A DNA stretch of 57,663 nt, taken from positions 1 to 57,663 of the forward strand of contig CAOJBY010000025.1 in NCBI GenBank assembly GCA_948330435.1, read 5' to 3'. Both the position numbers and the translations under genes were made by a program. The notes under the pieces were generated by a model. It ran no database searches. It had not been told where the DNA came from and was given only the letters and a program-made list of their open reading frames with translations. Each line of letters begins with the position of its first letter. The first letter of the stretch is position 1. Shown here one piece after another: positions 1 to 8,878 of the stretch. This DNA is from an uncultured Lachnoclostridium sp. (GTDB taxonomy: Bacteria > Bacillota > Clostridia > Lachnospirales > Lachnospiraceae).

Positions 1-9
1 AACTTCAAC

Positions 10-28
10 GGATAACTACAAATTATCC
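10..28. repeat. Short dyad symmetry upstream of the first promoter
   Basis: A perfect 6-base inverted repeat, GGATAA and TTATCC, is separated by seven bases. No T-run follows, so it does not look like a terminator. It lies about 35 bases upstream of the proposed promoter of the dehydrogenase gene. It could be an operator half-site pair or chance. Confidence 0.25.
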
Positions 29-62
29 AGGGATTGGGTCAAGGGAAAGATTTTGAATCTCC

Positions 63-91
63 TTTCTTTCCTGATTATTTTATGCTATACT
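63..91 (+). promoter_or_regulatory. Probable promoter of the UDP-glucuronate genes
   Basis: An extended -10 element, TGCTATACT, lies at 83-91. The -35 position (63-68, TTTCTT) is poor at 17-base spacing, but the TG extension commonly compensates for that. It sits 55 bases before the first start codon. Confidence 0.45.
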
Positions 92-145
92 AAATCAATA
101 CTTAATATCTCTCTAAAAACTCAACAGAATAAAGGGTGAAAAGTC

Positions 146-1438
146 ATGAAAATAGCAGTAGCAGGAACGGGATATGTAGGTCTGGTTGCAGGCGTTTGTT
201 TTGCGGAGGTAGGGCATCAGGTAACCTGTGTAGATGTAGATGAGGCTAAAGTGAAACTTATGAAATCAGGTGTAAGTCCTATCTATGAACAGGATCTGGA
301 AGAACTGATGCAGAAAAATTATGCGGCAAGACGGTTGGAGTACACGACGGACTATGCTGCCGCCTATAAAGATGCCGATGCGATCTTTATAGGAGTGGGA
401 ACGCCAGAACGACCGGACGGTTCGGCAGAACTGTCTTATATTGCAACAGTTGCCCGTCAGATAGCGGAAAATGTAATACATGACTGTCTTGTGGTTGTAA
501 AATCTACAGTCCCGGTAGGGACAAACGATAAAGTAGAACAGTTTATCAATGATTTTCTGGTCAATGATGTAAAGATAGAGGTGGCCAGCAATCCGGAATT
601 CCTGGCCCAGGGAACAGCAGTCCATGATACGCTGCATGCAGCGAGAATTATTATTGGAACGGAAAGCCAGGAGGCAGAGGCAAAGTTAAGAGAGATCTAT
701 GAACCTTTCCACTTGCCTATTGTATCGGTGAAGCGCAGGAGTGCGGAGATGATTAAGTATGCCTGCAATGATTTTCTGGCACTGAAAATCTCTTATATGA
801 ATGACATTGCCAACCTCTGTGAACTGGTGGGGGCAGATATTAAAGATGTGGCAGAGGGTATGTCCTATGATGAACGAATCGGAAAACGGTTTTTGAATGC
901 GGGAATTGGTTATGGCGGAAGCTGCTTCCCCAAGGATACAAAGGCATTGGATTACCTGGCAAAACAGAATCATTATGAGTTGAAGACAGTTAAAGCAGCC
1001 ATTGAAGTGAACAGGGAGCAGAAGACGTTATTATTCAGAAAAGCATCACAGCGTTTGATTACTTTCTGTGATTTAAAGGTTGCCATACTTGGACTTACCT
1101 TTAAGCCGGGAACAGATGACTTAAGAGAAGCACCGTCTCTGGACAATGTACCACTGTTGCTGGAGGCGGGAGCGGAGATCTATGCTTACGATCCCATAGG
1201 AGCAGAGCGTTTCCGAAAAAGATTTCCTGAGGGAATCCAGTATACAGAGACCATTGAGGAAGCATTACAGGGAGCAAATGTCTGTTTTGCCTTTACAGAA
1301 TGGGAAGAGATTCGGAACATAACACCCCAACAGTTTAAGGAGCATATGAGGACTGCACTCCTGTATGATGGAAGAAATATGTATGATAAGTCTGCAATGG
1401 AAAAAGCTGGCGTAGAATATTATGGAGTAGGAAGATAG
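146..1438 (+). CDS. ugd: UDP-glucose 6-dehydrogenase
   Basis: Oxidises UDP-glucose to UDP-glucuronate with two NAD+, in the cytoplasm. The N-terminus carries the Rossmann motif GTGYVG (residues 7-12). The catalytic cysteine is residue 260 in GGSCFPKD, matching the usual position of the family. The C-terminal domain has GLTFKPGTDDLREAPS. The length of 430 residues is normal. AAAGGGTG at 131-138 serves as ribosome binding site for the ATG. It is followed after 8 bases by an epimerase that would use its product, so the pair probably supplies UDP-glucuronate and UDP-galacturonate for the polymer. Nothing looks damaged. Confidence 0.95.
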   Translation: MKIAVAGTGYVGLVAGVCFAEVGHQVTCVDVDEAKVKLMKSGVSPIYEQDLEELMQKNYAARRLEYTTDYAAAYKDADAIFIGVGTPERPDGSAELSYIATVARQIAENVIHDCLVVVKSTVPVGTNDKVEQFINDFLVNDVKIEVASNPEFLAQGTAVHDTLHAARIIIGTESQEAEAKLREIYEPFHLPIVSVKRRSAEMIKYACNDFLALKISYMNDIANLCELVGADIKDVAEGMSYDERIGKRFLNAGIGYGGSCFPKDTKALDYLAKQNHYELKTVKAAIEVNREQKTLLFRKASQRLITFCDLKVAILGLTFKPGTDDLREAPSLDNVPLLLEAGAEIYAYDPIGAERFRKRFPEGIQYTETIEEALQGANVCFAFTEWEEIRNITPQQFKEHMRTALLYDGRNMYDKSAMEKAGVEYYGVGR

Positions 1439-1446
1439 GAAAATAT

Positions 1447-2529
1447 ATGTTGGAGAAGAATATAGAATTATCAGGTAAAACAGTATTAATCACAGGTGTG
1501 GCTGGTTTTATTGGTGCAAACCTGGCGATGGCTTTGTTGCAATCAGAGAGAGATATCAAGATTGTCGGATTGGATAACCTGAATGATTATTATGATGTTT
1601 CTTTGAAAGAGTTTCGTCTCAGGCAAATTCAGGCTGTGGATGAGAAGAGTACAGGAAGCTTTATCTTTGTTAAGGGTGATCTTGCAGATAAAATGTTGGT
1701 TGATGAGATTTTTTATAAATATCGTCCCAATATTGTAGTAAATCTGGCAGCACGGGCGGGAGTCAGGTACAGCATCACCAACCCGGATGCATATATTCAG
1801 TCAAATATGATAGGATTTTACCATGTTCTGGAGGCTTGCCGCCACAGCTATGACAATGGAATGGCAGGGGTTGAACATCTGGTTTATGCAAGTTCGTCCT
1901 CTGTCTATGGTAATAATCAAAAGATTCCATATTCTACAGAGGATAAGGTGGACAATCCGGTATCCCTCTATGCAGCTACAAAGAAGTCCAATGAACTGTT
2001 TGCCCATGCATATGCAAAGCTTTATGGAATTCCCTCCACGGGATTGCGTTTTTTTACAGTCTATGGCCCGGCAGGACGACCGGATATGGCGTATTTTAGT
2101 TTTACAAACAAGTTGCTGGCAGGGGAGAAAATTCAGATTTTCAATTATGGAAATTGTAAGCGGGACTTTACTTATATAGATGATATTGTTACAGGTGTAA
2201 TAGAGGTAATGGGACGCAGCCCTTTACCAAATAAGGATGGAGTAAGATATAAGGTTTATAATATAGGCAATCAACAACCGGAAAATCTTCTGGATTTTGT
2301 GGAAGTCTTGCAGACGGAATTGAAAAGGGCGGATATTTTGCCGGAAGATTATGATTTTGATGCCCATAAGGAACTGGTGGGCATGCAGCCGGGAGATGTG
2401 GAAGTAACTTATGCGGATGTGACCGAACTTGAGGAGGATACAGGCTTTAAGCCTCAGACTTCCCTTAAGGAGGGACTGAGGCGTTTTGCCAGGTGGTATA
2501 AAGAGTATTACAAAGGATACCAGAACTGA
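1447..2529 (+). CDS. NAD-dependent epimerase, probably UDP-glucuronate 4-epimerase
   Basis: An extended short-chain dehydrogenase/epimerase of 360 residues, expected to interconvert UDP-glucuronate and UDP-galacturonate in the cytoplasm. Visible are the nucleotide-binding TGVAGFIG (residues 16-23), the serine-rich ASSSSVYG stretch, and the catalytic YAATK with Tyr175 and Lys179. The DNLNDYYD and GRPDMA segments are typical of UDP-glucuronate epimerases. It directly follows the UDP-glucose dehydrogenase and starts 8 bases after its stop, which supports the substrate assignment. A UDP-glucose 4-epimerase role is less likely but not excluded by sequence alone. Confidence 0.8.
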   Translation: MLEKNIELSGKTVLITGVAGFIGANLAMALLQSERDIKIVGLDNLNDYYDVSLKEFRLRQIQAVDEKSTGSFIFVKGDLADKMLVDEIFYKYRPNIVVNLAARAGVRYSITNPDAYIQSNMIGFYHVLEACRHSYDNGMAGVEHLVYASSSSVYGNNQKIPYSTEDKVDNPVSLYAATKKSNELFAHAYAKLYGIPSTGLRFFTVYGPAGRPDMAYFSFTNKLLAGEKIQIFNYGNCKRDFTYIDDIVTGVIEVMGRSPLPNKDGVRYKVYNIGNQQPENLLDFVEVLQTELKRADILPEDYDFDAHKELVGMQPGDVEVTYADVTELEEDTGFKPQTSLKEGLRRFARWYKEYYKGYQN

Positions 2530-2538
2530 CTTGAAGTG

Positions 2539-2567
2539 TTGAAAAGCCTGTTATTTTATGGTAAAGT
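2539..2567 (+). promoter_or_regulatory. Candidate promoter of the 2615-6994 operon
   Basis: TTGAAA (2539-2544) and TAAAGT (2562-2567) are separated by exactly 17 bases in the 85-base gap after the epimerase. Read-through from the upstream genes remains possible. Confidence 0.4.
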
Positions 2568-2614
2568 AGGGTTGCTATTTTACTGCGATGATAAAAGCTG
2601 AAAAGTAAAAGTAC

Positions 2615-3499
2615 ATGGTGAGAATAGTGGCAAACATAAAAGAGTACATCAGACTTATGCGGGTACACCACTACATAAAAAACTTTCTGATATTTGCGGC
2701 ATTGGCCTGCAGTGGCCAGTTGTTTTGCACTGAGAGATTCACGGCAGCCTTAATTGGTTTTGCCGCCTTTTGTATGATTTCTTCTGTTATTTATATCATC
2801 AATGATATTTGTGATCGGGAAAAGGATCGTCTTCATTCAACAAAATGTAACCGGCCCATTGCATCCGGCAGAGTTTCGGAACGAAGTGCATGGATTTTGA
2901 CGGCAGTGCTGCTTCTGGCTGCTGCCTTGTGTGATGGTTTGGTATTTCACGCCACTTCGAGCATGCTCTTGGCCTTGTATCTGGTTTTGAATCTGGCATA
3001 TAGCTTCGGCTTAAAGAATATTCCGTTGGTTGATGTAAGCATTTTGGTTGCCGGGTTTCTGATTCGTGTAATATTTGGTGCCATTGTCACGGAGATTCCT
3101 GTTTCAAACTGGCTTCAGCTTACGGTTATCGCATTGGCTTTCTATTTTTCCCTGGGCAAACGCAGAAATGAATTGAAACAAGGGAATCAAAGGGGCAGTA
3201 CACGGAAAGTGCTGCAATATTATTCGGTGGATTTCCTTGACAAAAATATGTATATGTGTTTGACCCTGGCAAATGTTTTTTATGCACTTTGGTGCATGGA
3301 TACGGATACTTCCCTGCGTTATGGCACCAGCCTGGTTTTTACGGTTCCCATTGTCCTTTTGATTATGATGAAGTACAGTATGCATGTAGAGGGAGATTCC
3401 GATGGAGATCCGGTAGAGGTTTTATTGCATGATCGGGGACTTTTGGCACTATGCCTGCTTTATTTTTTTGTAATGTTTATGATTCTCTATTTTAAATGA
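2615..3499 (+). CDS. UbiA-family polyprenyl-phosphate phosphoribosyltransferase-like protein
   Basis: A polytopic membrane prenyltransferase of 294 residues. The signature NDICDREKD begins at residue 63 and is followed by NRPIASG, the arrangement seen in decaprenyl-phosphate phosphoribosyl-PP transferases (mycobacterial Rv3806c type) rather than in quinone-pathway UbiA. That enzyme moves phosphoribose from PRPP to polyprenyl phosphate, the first step to lipid-linked pentofuranose donors. Hydrophobic segments fill most of the protein. The next gene overlaps by 4 bases and encodes a possible GT-C acceptor enzyme. No partner phosphatase or DprE1/DprE2-type epimerase is in the window. A GTG at 2627 is an alternative start. 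Confidence 0.75.
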   Translation: MVRIVANIKEYIRLMRVHHYIKNFLIFAALACSGQLFCTERFTAALIGFAAFCMISSVIYIINDICDREKDRLHSTKCNRPIASGRVSERSAWILTAVLLLAAALCDGLVFHATSSMLLALYLVLNLAYSFGLKNIPLVDVSILVAGFLIRVIFGAIVTEIPVSNWLQLTVIALAFYFSLGKRRNELKQGNQRGSTRKVLQYYSVDFLDKNMYMCLTLANVFYALWCMDTDTSLRYGTSLVFTVPIVLLIMMKYSMHVEGDSDGDPVEVLLHDRGLLALCLLYFFVMFMILYFK

Positions 3500-5103
3500 G
3501 GGATATTTTCAGAGGTGGAAAAATGCCGGAGAAAAGATTGTTTGAAAAGTTAAGATTGCTTAAATGGGTTGTGTGGGTTTTGCTTACAGTATCTTTTATG
3601 CTGCTTTCCTTTTATCTTATAACTCGTTTTGAGAAAAACTTTATTATTGTTACGGTTATTCTGTCAGGACCCATTGAATTTATCTTTATAAAAAAAACGT
3701 GGGATGGGTTTGCGGCATATGTTCAGAAGCATTTTTCATTGCTGATTGTATATTTTTGTGCTGCATTGGCTATTGTTGTGGAAATGTATATAGACAGAGG
3801 ATATCCTGATATGAATACAATATGTTATCCTTTGCCATTTCTTGGAGTTCATATTTTCAGACTTCGCTGGTTTGCGTTAACGACTCCGGCCCTTTTTTAT
3901 CTGCTTATCTGGATTTGGAGAAAGGTTGTAAACTTTTGTTCTGACTTTTGGAGTGAGTTGGATGAGACAGATCGGAAATTGTACCTGGGACTGACATCTG
4001 TTCTGTCCTTTGTGATTCTGATTGCGTATACAACAAATACGTTGTGGTTTTCGCAGGATGACCTGATTTATTCTATAGACTCCGGTTATTGTTATGAGAG
4101 TATCTTCCGAGTTACCTATTATGATGTTCGACATCCTGTTATGAATATTGTTACTTTCCCCATATGGGCAGTGATTCATATGGCATTGCGGTGTTTTGTG
4201 CCAACTCAGCTTCTGGCAACCCTTTGTGCTGTATGCATTCAAATTATGAACCTGCATCTTCTTTTCGCTATAGGTTTTATGATAAAAAGATTATCAGGAA
4301 GCAGATGGACACTTATGCTTTACCTTGTATCTTCGCCTGTGATGCTGTTTACAATATTTTTGGAGAAATATCAGCTTACTGTGTTTTTCCTGGTTTTATA
4401 TGCATATCAAACGTGCAGAGGAAAGGAAAGTGTGGAGGGTGAGATGATTCTTGCGGCAGGAACTATGCCCACAAGTGGATTCCTGTATGTTTGTGAACTG
4501 TTTCGTGAAGAGGCTGTAGTCTGCAAGATAAAAAGGTTTATTAAAATATTTATTCAGGGAATCGCATTGTTAATCTGCACTGGGCGTATTCATTTGCTGA
4601 ATCCGGCTATACTCCTTAATGAAATGTATGATATGACAAATAAGTTTGGAGAGGAGACTTATCCTGTAAAAAACTGCTTTTTTTCATTGACAAAACTGGT
4701 TCATGGTGCATTCCTTGGTTTGACATCAGAGGCAAAAGGGGACTATATGTGGGAAGATATTTTAATTAAGCCTTCCATTGTTGGTCTGGTTTTCTTGACG
4801 GTTATTCTACTTGGTATCCTGGTAAACTTGAGGGAGCCCTTTGTGAAGCTCTGTTCGGTATGGTTTGTTGCTGCGGTCATTCTGTTTTGTGTGATTCAAT
4901 GGAGTGTACACGAAAGTCCTCTGTTTAGTATCTATTTTGCCTGGGCATTTATTCCTATGGCTCAAAAAGGATTTCAATTTATTATTGAAAAATTCCATTG
5001 GAAAGAGAATATTGCCTATTTGTCCCTTTTGATTTCCATGTTTGCTGTAAATATTGCAAATGTGATGGATATAGGGAAATATCTCAGAGCATTATTAAAA
5101 TGA
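3496..5103 (+). CDS. Multi-membrane protein, GT-C glycosyltransferase-like
   Basis: A 535-residue protein with roughly ten or more hydrophobic segments and no soluble domain of note. An acidic pair in FSQDDLIYS, about residue 193, lies early in what looks like the first large extracytoplasmic loop. This is the layout of polyprenyl-phosphate-sugar-dependent GT-C enzymes, so a role in adding a sugar on the outer face is inferred. The preceding UbiA-like gene overlaps by 4 bases and could provide its lipid-linked donor. An ATG at 3523 (protein beginning MPEKRLF), preceded by AGAGGTGG, is probably the real start. I do not recognise a named family. Confidence 0.65.
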   Translation: MRDIFRGGKMPEKRLFEKLRLLKWVVWVLLTVSFMLLSFYLITRFEKNFIIVTVILSGPIEFIFIKKTWDGFAAYVQKHFSLLIVYFCAALAIVVEMYIDRGYPDMNTICYPLPFLGVHIFRLRWFALTTPALFYLLIWIWRKVVNFCSDFWSELDETDRKLYLGLTSVLSFVILIAYTTNTLWFSQDDLIYSIDSGYCYESIFRVTYYDVRHPVMNIVTFPIWAVIHMALRCFVPTQLLATLCAVCIQIMNLHLLFAIGFMIKRLSGSRWTLMLYLVSSPVMLFTIFLEKYQLTVFFLVLYAYQTCRGKESVEGEMILAAGTMPTSGFLYVCELFREEAVVCKIKRFIKIFIQGIALLICTGRIHLLNPAILLNEMYDMTNKFGEETYPVKNCFFSLTKLVHGAFLGLTSEAKGDYMWEDILIKPSIVGLVFLTVILLGILVNLREPFVKLCSVWFVAAVILFCVIQWSVHESPLFSIYFAWAFIPMAQKGFQFIIEKFHWKENIAYLSLLISMFAVNIANVMDIGKYLRALLK

Positions 5104-5138
5104 ATGGGAGTTATTTGATTTTGAGGAGAGCCATTAAT

Positions 5139-5900
5139 ATGAACAATCATAAAGAGGAAGTGTTTCAGATCCCCAAATGCCAGATCCTTGGTGTTCAGAT
5201 AGCGGCTATAAATATGGAGCAGGTTTTGCACATTGTTAAGAAGCAATATGAAAAATGGTCAGGCTCCTATATTTGTGTTTCGAATGTTCATACAACGGTT
5301 ATGAGTTATGAGGATCCGGAATATGGTCGAATACAGAATCAGGCGGTACTGGCTCTTCCGGATGGTAAACCTTTATCAGTCTTGTGTAAGAAAAGAGGCT
5401 TTCAGAAGACGGAGAGAGTGACGGGACCGGATTTTATGCTGGAAATGCTTCGCATATCTAAGATGGAAGGATATCGTCATTACTTTTATGGAAGCACCCG
5501 GGAAACCCTGGAGGCTATGAGCAAGCGGTTAAGGACAGAGTTTCCCGATGTGATTGTTGCCGGAATGTATGCTCCTCCTTTTCGTCAGCTTACAGAGGAA
5601 GAAGATAAAAAAGTAATAGACAAGATAAATAAGGCAAATCCGGACTTTATATGGGTAGGTCTTGGTGCCCCGAAGCAGGAAGTATGGATGGCAGAACATA
5701 AAGGGAAAGTAAAAGGCTTGATGGTTGGTGTCGGAGCGGCCTTTGATTATTTTTCCGGGAATATTAGAAGAGCACCAAAATGGATGCAGAAATGTAGCCT
5801 GGAATGGCTGTATCGCCTGCTTCAGGATCCGGTAAGGCTGTTCAAACGGTATCTGAAAACAAATTTCAAATTTGTCTGGCTTGTTCTGAGGGGGAAATAG
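5139..5900 (+). CDS. WecG/TagA/CpsF family glycosyltransferase
   Basis: A GT26 enzyme of 253 residues that transfers an N-acetylhexosamine-type sugar to a lipid-linked first sugar (as TagA and WecG transfer ManNAc or ManNAcA). Family hallmarks seen are SNVHTTV, the DGKP segment, and VGLGAPKQE near the C-terminal third. The start chosen is ATG 5139, preceded by GAGGAG at 5123-5128; the open frame extends further upstream, but that part would lie inside the previous gene and has no family similarity. It probably acts second in repeat-unit assembly, after the initiating sugar-phosphate transferase at 24645-26066. Confidence 0.88.
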   Translation: MNNHKEEVFQIPKCQILGVQIAAINMEQVLHIVKKQYEKWSGSYICVSNVHTTVMSYEDPEYGRIQNQAVLALPDGKPLSVLCKKRGFQKTERVTGPDFMLEMLRISKMEGYRHYFYGSTRETLEAMSKRLRTEFPDVIVAGMYAPPFRQLTEEEDKKVIDKINKANPDFIWVGLGAPKQEVWMAEHKGKVKGLMVGVGAAFDYFSGNIRRAPKWMQKCSLEWLYRLLQDPVRLFKRYLKTNFKFVWLVLRGK

Positions 5901-5902
5901 AT

Positions 5903-6994
5903 ATGAAGAAAGAACGCAATTTGGGAATCGATCTGTTAAGGATCTTTTGCATGCATATGATTGTATTGCATCATATATTGGACAATTGCGGATTTAGTGC
6001 AGGTGTAGAACTGTTTTCAGTAAATTATACGATTGTATGCTTGATGCATGGCATAAATCATTGTGCGGTAAATACTTATGCCCTAGTCAGTGGTTATGTG
6101 TATGCAGATTCGAACTATAAAATATCCAGTATTATAAAAATGTGGCTTCAGGTGCTATTCTATACAGTTGGCTTTTTGATTCTATTTGCTGTATTCGCAC
6201 CGGAAATGATAAACAGGAAGACTTTACTGACGTCGCTGTTTCCTATGCTGACAGAGCATTACTGGTATTTTACTCAGTATGTTTGTATGTTTTTCTTTAT
6301 TCCGGTGTTGAATATTATTTTGAAAACCTGGAATCCAGGACAATTCAAAAGATTTTTTCTTGCAGTTTTTGTTTTGTTTTCATGTGTAAATGTACTTGTA
6401 TATACAAATTTGTTTAATGTTGATGACGGATTCAGTGCAATCTGGCTTGCTGTTCTCTATTTGATTGGAGGATATATTAAGAGGAATCCGGAACATATTT
6501 TATGGAACAGGAAGAAATATATACGGGTATATGTGACATGTGTAATATTAACAGCTGCAAGTAGATGGCTAATTCAGTTTGTGACGGTCAATATACTTGG
6601 AAATGCCAATAATGGCGGACGATTTATGATTTATACATCTCCGACAATGCTTTTTGCGGCAATAGCACTGCTAATTATATTTTCCCAGTTGAAAGCAGAA
6701 AAATTACAAAAAGCCATTCGGTTTTTTGGGCCATTAACGTTTAGTGTGTACATTATTCATACGAATGTTTTTGTTAGAAGGGGATACCCGATTTTATATG
6801 AATTTGTAGAGCCATTTTTTACAGCGAATCCACTTGTCTTTGCAGGCTTAATTATATTGCTTACAGAGAGTGTCTATCTAATCTGTTCGTTCATAGATTT
6901 TGGGCGTGTCAAGCTATTCCAGCTTCTGAGGATTGGCACGGTTAGTGAATGGATTGGTGCAAAGCTTTCCGGCACAGTCAATCGAATTTTGTGA
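5903..6994 (+). CDS. Membrane-bound acyltransferase family 3 protein
   Basis: A 363-residue polytopic protein of the acyltransferase 3 family, which moves acetyl or other acyl groups onto exported sugars. The N-terminus has the family pattern: LGIDLLRIFCM followed by a helix ending in LHH, whose His is the expected catalytic residue, then about nine more hydrophobic helices. The start is ATG 5903, two bases after the previous stop, with GAGGGGGA as ribosome binding site. It closes the first operon segment. Its substrate cannot be read from sequence; O-acetylation of the polysaccharide is the likeliest role. Confidence 0.85.
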   Translation: MKKERNLGIDLLRIFCMHMIVLHHILDNCGFSAGVELFSVNYTIVCLMHGINHCAVNTYALVSGYVYADSNYKISSIIKMWLQVLFYTVGFLILFAVFAPEMINRKTLLTSLFPMLTEHYWYFTQYVCMFFFIPVLNIILKTWNPGQFKRFFLAVFVLFSCVNVLVYTNLFNVDDGFSAIWLAVLYLIGGYIKRNPEHILWNRKKYIRVYVTCVILTAASRWLIQFVTVNILGNANNGGRFMIYTSPTMLFAAIALLIIFSQLKAEKLQKAIRFFGPLTFSVYIIHTNVFVRRGYPILYEFVEPFFTANPLVFAGLIILLTESVYLICSFIDFGRVKLFQLLRIGTVSEWIGAKLSGTVNRIL

Positions 6995-7009
6995 ATATAA
7001 AATATTTAC

Positions 7010-7038
7010 TGGACAGTAAGGTCGGATTGTGCTAATAT
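7010..7038 (+). promoter_or_regulatory. Promoter of the phosphocholine cassette
   Basis: TGGACA (7010-7015), a 17-base spacer and an extended -10 TGCTAATAT (-10 hexamer 7033-7038). The upstream ATG at 7037 falls inside this -10, so transcription from here favours the GTG start at 7067. Confidence 0.5.
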
Positions 7039-7066
7039 GTTCACGAAAATAAAGAGGAGAAGAATT

Positions 7067-8878
7067 GTGAACATAATAGAAAAAAATATCTTGCAGTTTT
7101 TAAAAAATAATATATTTATAAATCAGAGAAGTTTATCCGAGAAAGTCAAATACTCTTTAGGGAAAGTTAATCAATCTCTGCAGGCACTACAGCAACAGGG
7201 GTATTTGAGTTCAGAGATGACCCTGACAGTAAAGGCACTGGAGTTGTTTGAGATCCATCGTCCCAAGAGAGGGATTATTCTGGCTGCCGGTTATGGAATG
7301 CGGATGATTCCAATTAATGCAGAAACACCTAAGGGATTGCTTCAGGTAAATGGAGAACCTTTGATTGAACGTGCTATTTGTCAATTACGGGAAGCAGGAA
7401 TACAGGATATCACAATTGTTGTTGGATTTATGAAAGAAGCTTATGAATATCTGATTGATAAATATGACATTAAGCTTCTTATCAATATGGAGTACTCTAA
7501 GAAGAACAATCTTCATTCCCTGAATATGGCTCAAGACAAAATAGACAATGCTTATATAATCCCCTGTGATGTCTGGTGTGAAGAGAATCCTTACAAAGGT
7601 GATGAATTATACTCCTGGTATATGGTCAGCCATTTGATAGACAGTGAAAGCAACGTAAGAGTTAATCGAAAGCAAGAACTTGTAAAAACAGACCATGGCG
7701 GCAATCGGATGATAGGAATCGCATACGTTACCGGAACAGAGGCAGAAGCGTTGAGAAAACGCATGGCGGAAATGGATTCCGATTCCAGCTATCAGCATTG
7801 TTTCTGGGAGGATGCACTTTTTTTTCAAAATAAAATGATCGTATCCGCACGTACCGTCGATTTACACGCTGCATATGAAATTAATACCTATGAACAGTTG
7901 CGGGAATTGGATGCCTCGTCAAAACAGCTGCACTCTCAAGTAATTCGACTAATAGCAAGTACTTTGCAGGTTGCGGAAAATAATATTAAACATATTACTG
8001 TTTTGAAAAAGGGGATGACAAACCGTTCTTTTTTATTTACCTGTAAAGGTATGCCATATATCATGCGTATTCCTGGCGAGGGAACAGAGAAGCTAATCGA
8101 TCGCAGGCAGGAATATGAAGTCTATCAAGTAATAAAAGGATTGGGGATCTGTGACGATATTTTTTATATCAATCCTGAAAATGGATATAAGATGACGGCT
8201 TATCTGGAAAGAGCCAGAACCTGTGATTCCCAAAATCCAGAAGATGTACGAAAATGTATGAAGTGTCTCCGGAATTTTCATGAAATGAAATTGCAGGTAA
8301 AGCATGTCTTTGACATATATAGGAAGATAGAATTTTATGAAAGCCTTTGGGAAGGAAAAGATTCCTGCTTTCGTGATTACCAGGAAACAAAAGAAAAGGT
8401 TTATAGATTAAAAGAATATATTGATTGTCAGCCGAAAGAACGGACATTGACTCATATAGATGCAGTGCCGGATAATTTTCTTTTTGTTGATAAGGGATAT
8501 GGAGAAGAAGAGATCCGTTTGCTTGACTGGGAATATGCAGGAATGCAGGATCCCCATGTGGATATAGCTATGTTTGCAATTTATGCAATGTATAACAGAA
8601 ATCAGGTTGATGCTTTAATTGATGCATACTTTCCGGAGGGGTGCAGTTATGCTGTGAGAAAAAAGATTTATTGTTATATTGCTACATGCGGATTACTATG
8701 GAGTAACTGGTGTGAATATAAGAGGCAGCTTGGAGTAGAATTTGGGGAATATTCCATACGTCAATATCGTTATGCAAAGGAATATTACCAGATTGTTCAG
8801 TGGGAATTTGAAAAGGGAGATAAAAGATTTGACAAATCAGGTGGAACGGGCAATTATTATGGCGGCCGGAACCGGTAA
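7067..8878 (+). CDS. Winged-helix / LicC-like cytidylyltransferase / LicA-like choline kinase fusion
   Basis: A 603-residue, three-part protein. Residues about 1-60 look like a winged helix (ending LQQQGYLSS). Residues about 68-295 are a nucleotidyltransferase with ILAAGYGMRM and ETPKG. Residues about 300-600 are a choline/aminoglycoside-kinase fold with THIDAVPDNF (near 460) and LLDWEYAG (near 485). It would phosphorylate choline and convert phosphocholine to CDP-choline. The start chosen is GTG 7067, with AGAGGAGA at 7053-7060; the ATG at 7037 overlaps the promoter. The next two genes (second cytidylyltransferase, BCCT carrier) and the nearby LicD-type transferase complete a Lic pathway. 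The N-terminal DNA-binding-like domain is unusual and may be regulatory. Confidence 0.85.
   Translation: MNIIEKNILQFLKNNIFINQRSLSEKVKYSLGKVNQSLQALQQQGYLSSEMTLTVKALELFEIHRPKRGIILAAGYGMRMIPINAETPKGLLQVNGEPLIERAICQLREAGIQDITIVVGFMKEAYEYLIDKYDIKLLINMEYSKKNNLHSLNMAQDKIDNAYIIPCDVWCEENPYKGDELYSWYMVSHLIDSESNVRVNRKQELVKTDHGGNRMIGIAYVTGTEAEALRKRMAEMDSDSSYQHCFWEDALFFQNKMIVSARTVDLHAAYEINTYEQLRELDASSKQLHSQVIRLIASTLQVAENNIKHITVLKKGMTNRSFLFTCKGMPYIMRIPGEGTEKLIDRRQEYEVYQVIKGLGICDDIFYINPENGYKMTAYLERARTCDSQNPEDVRKCMKCLRNFHEMKLQVKHVFDIYRKIEFYESLWEGKDSCFRDYQETKEKVYRLKEYIDCQPKERTLTHIDAVPDNFLFVDKGYGEEEIRLLDWEYAGMQDPHVDIAMFAIYAMYNRNQVDALIDAYFPEGCSYAVRKKIYCYIATCGLLWSNWCEYKRQLGVEFGEYSIRQYRYAKEYYQIVQWEFEKGDKRFDKSGGTGNYYGGRNR

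Noticed and set aside
4998..5138. N-terminal extension of the WecG/TagA enzyme
   Set aside because: The in-frame region lies within the previous gene, lacks family similarity, and a well-spaced GAGGAG precedes ATG 5139.
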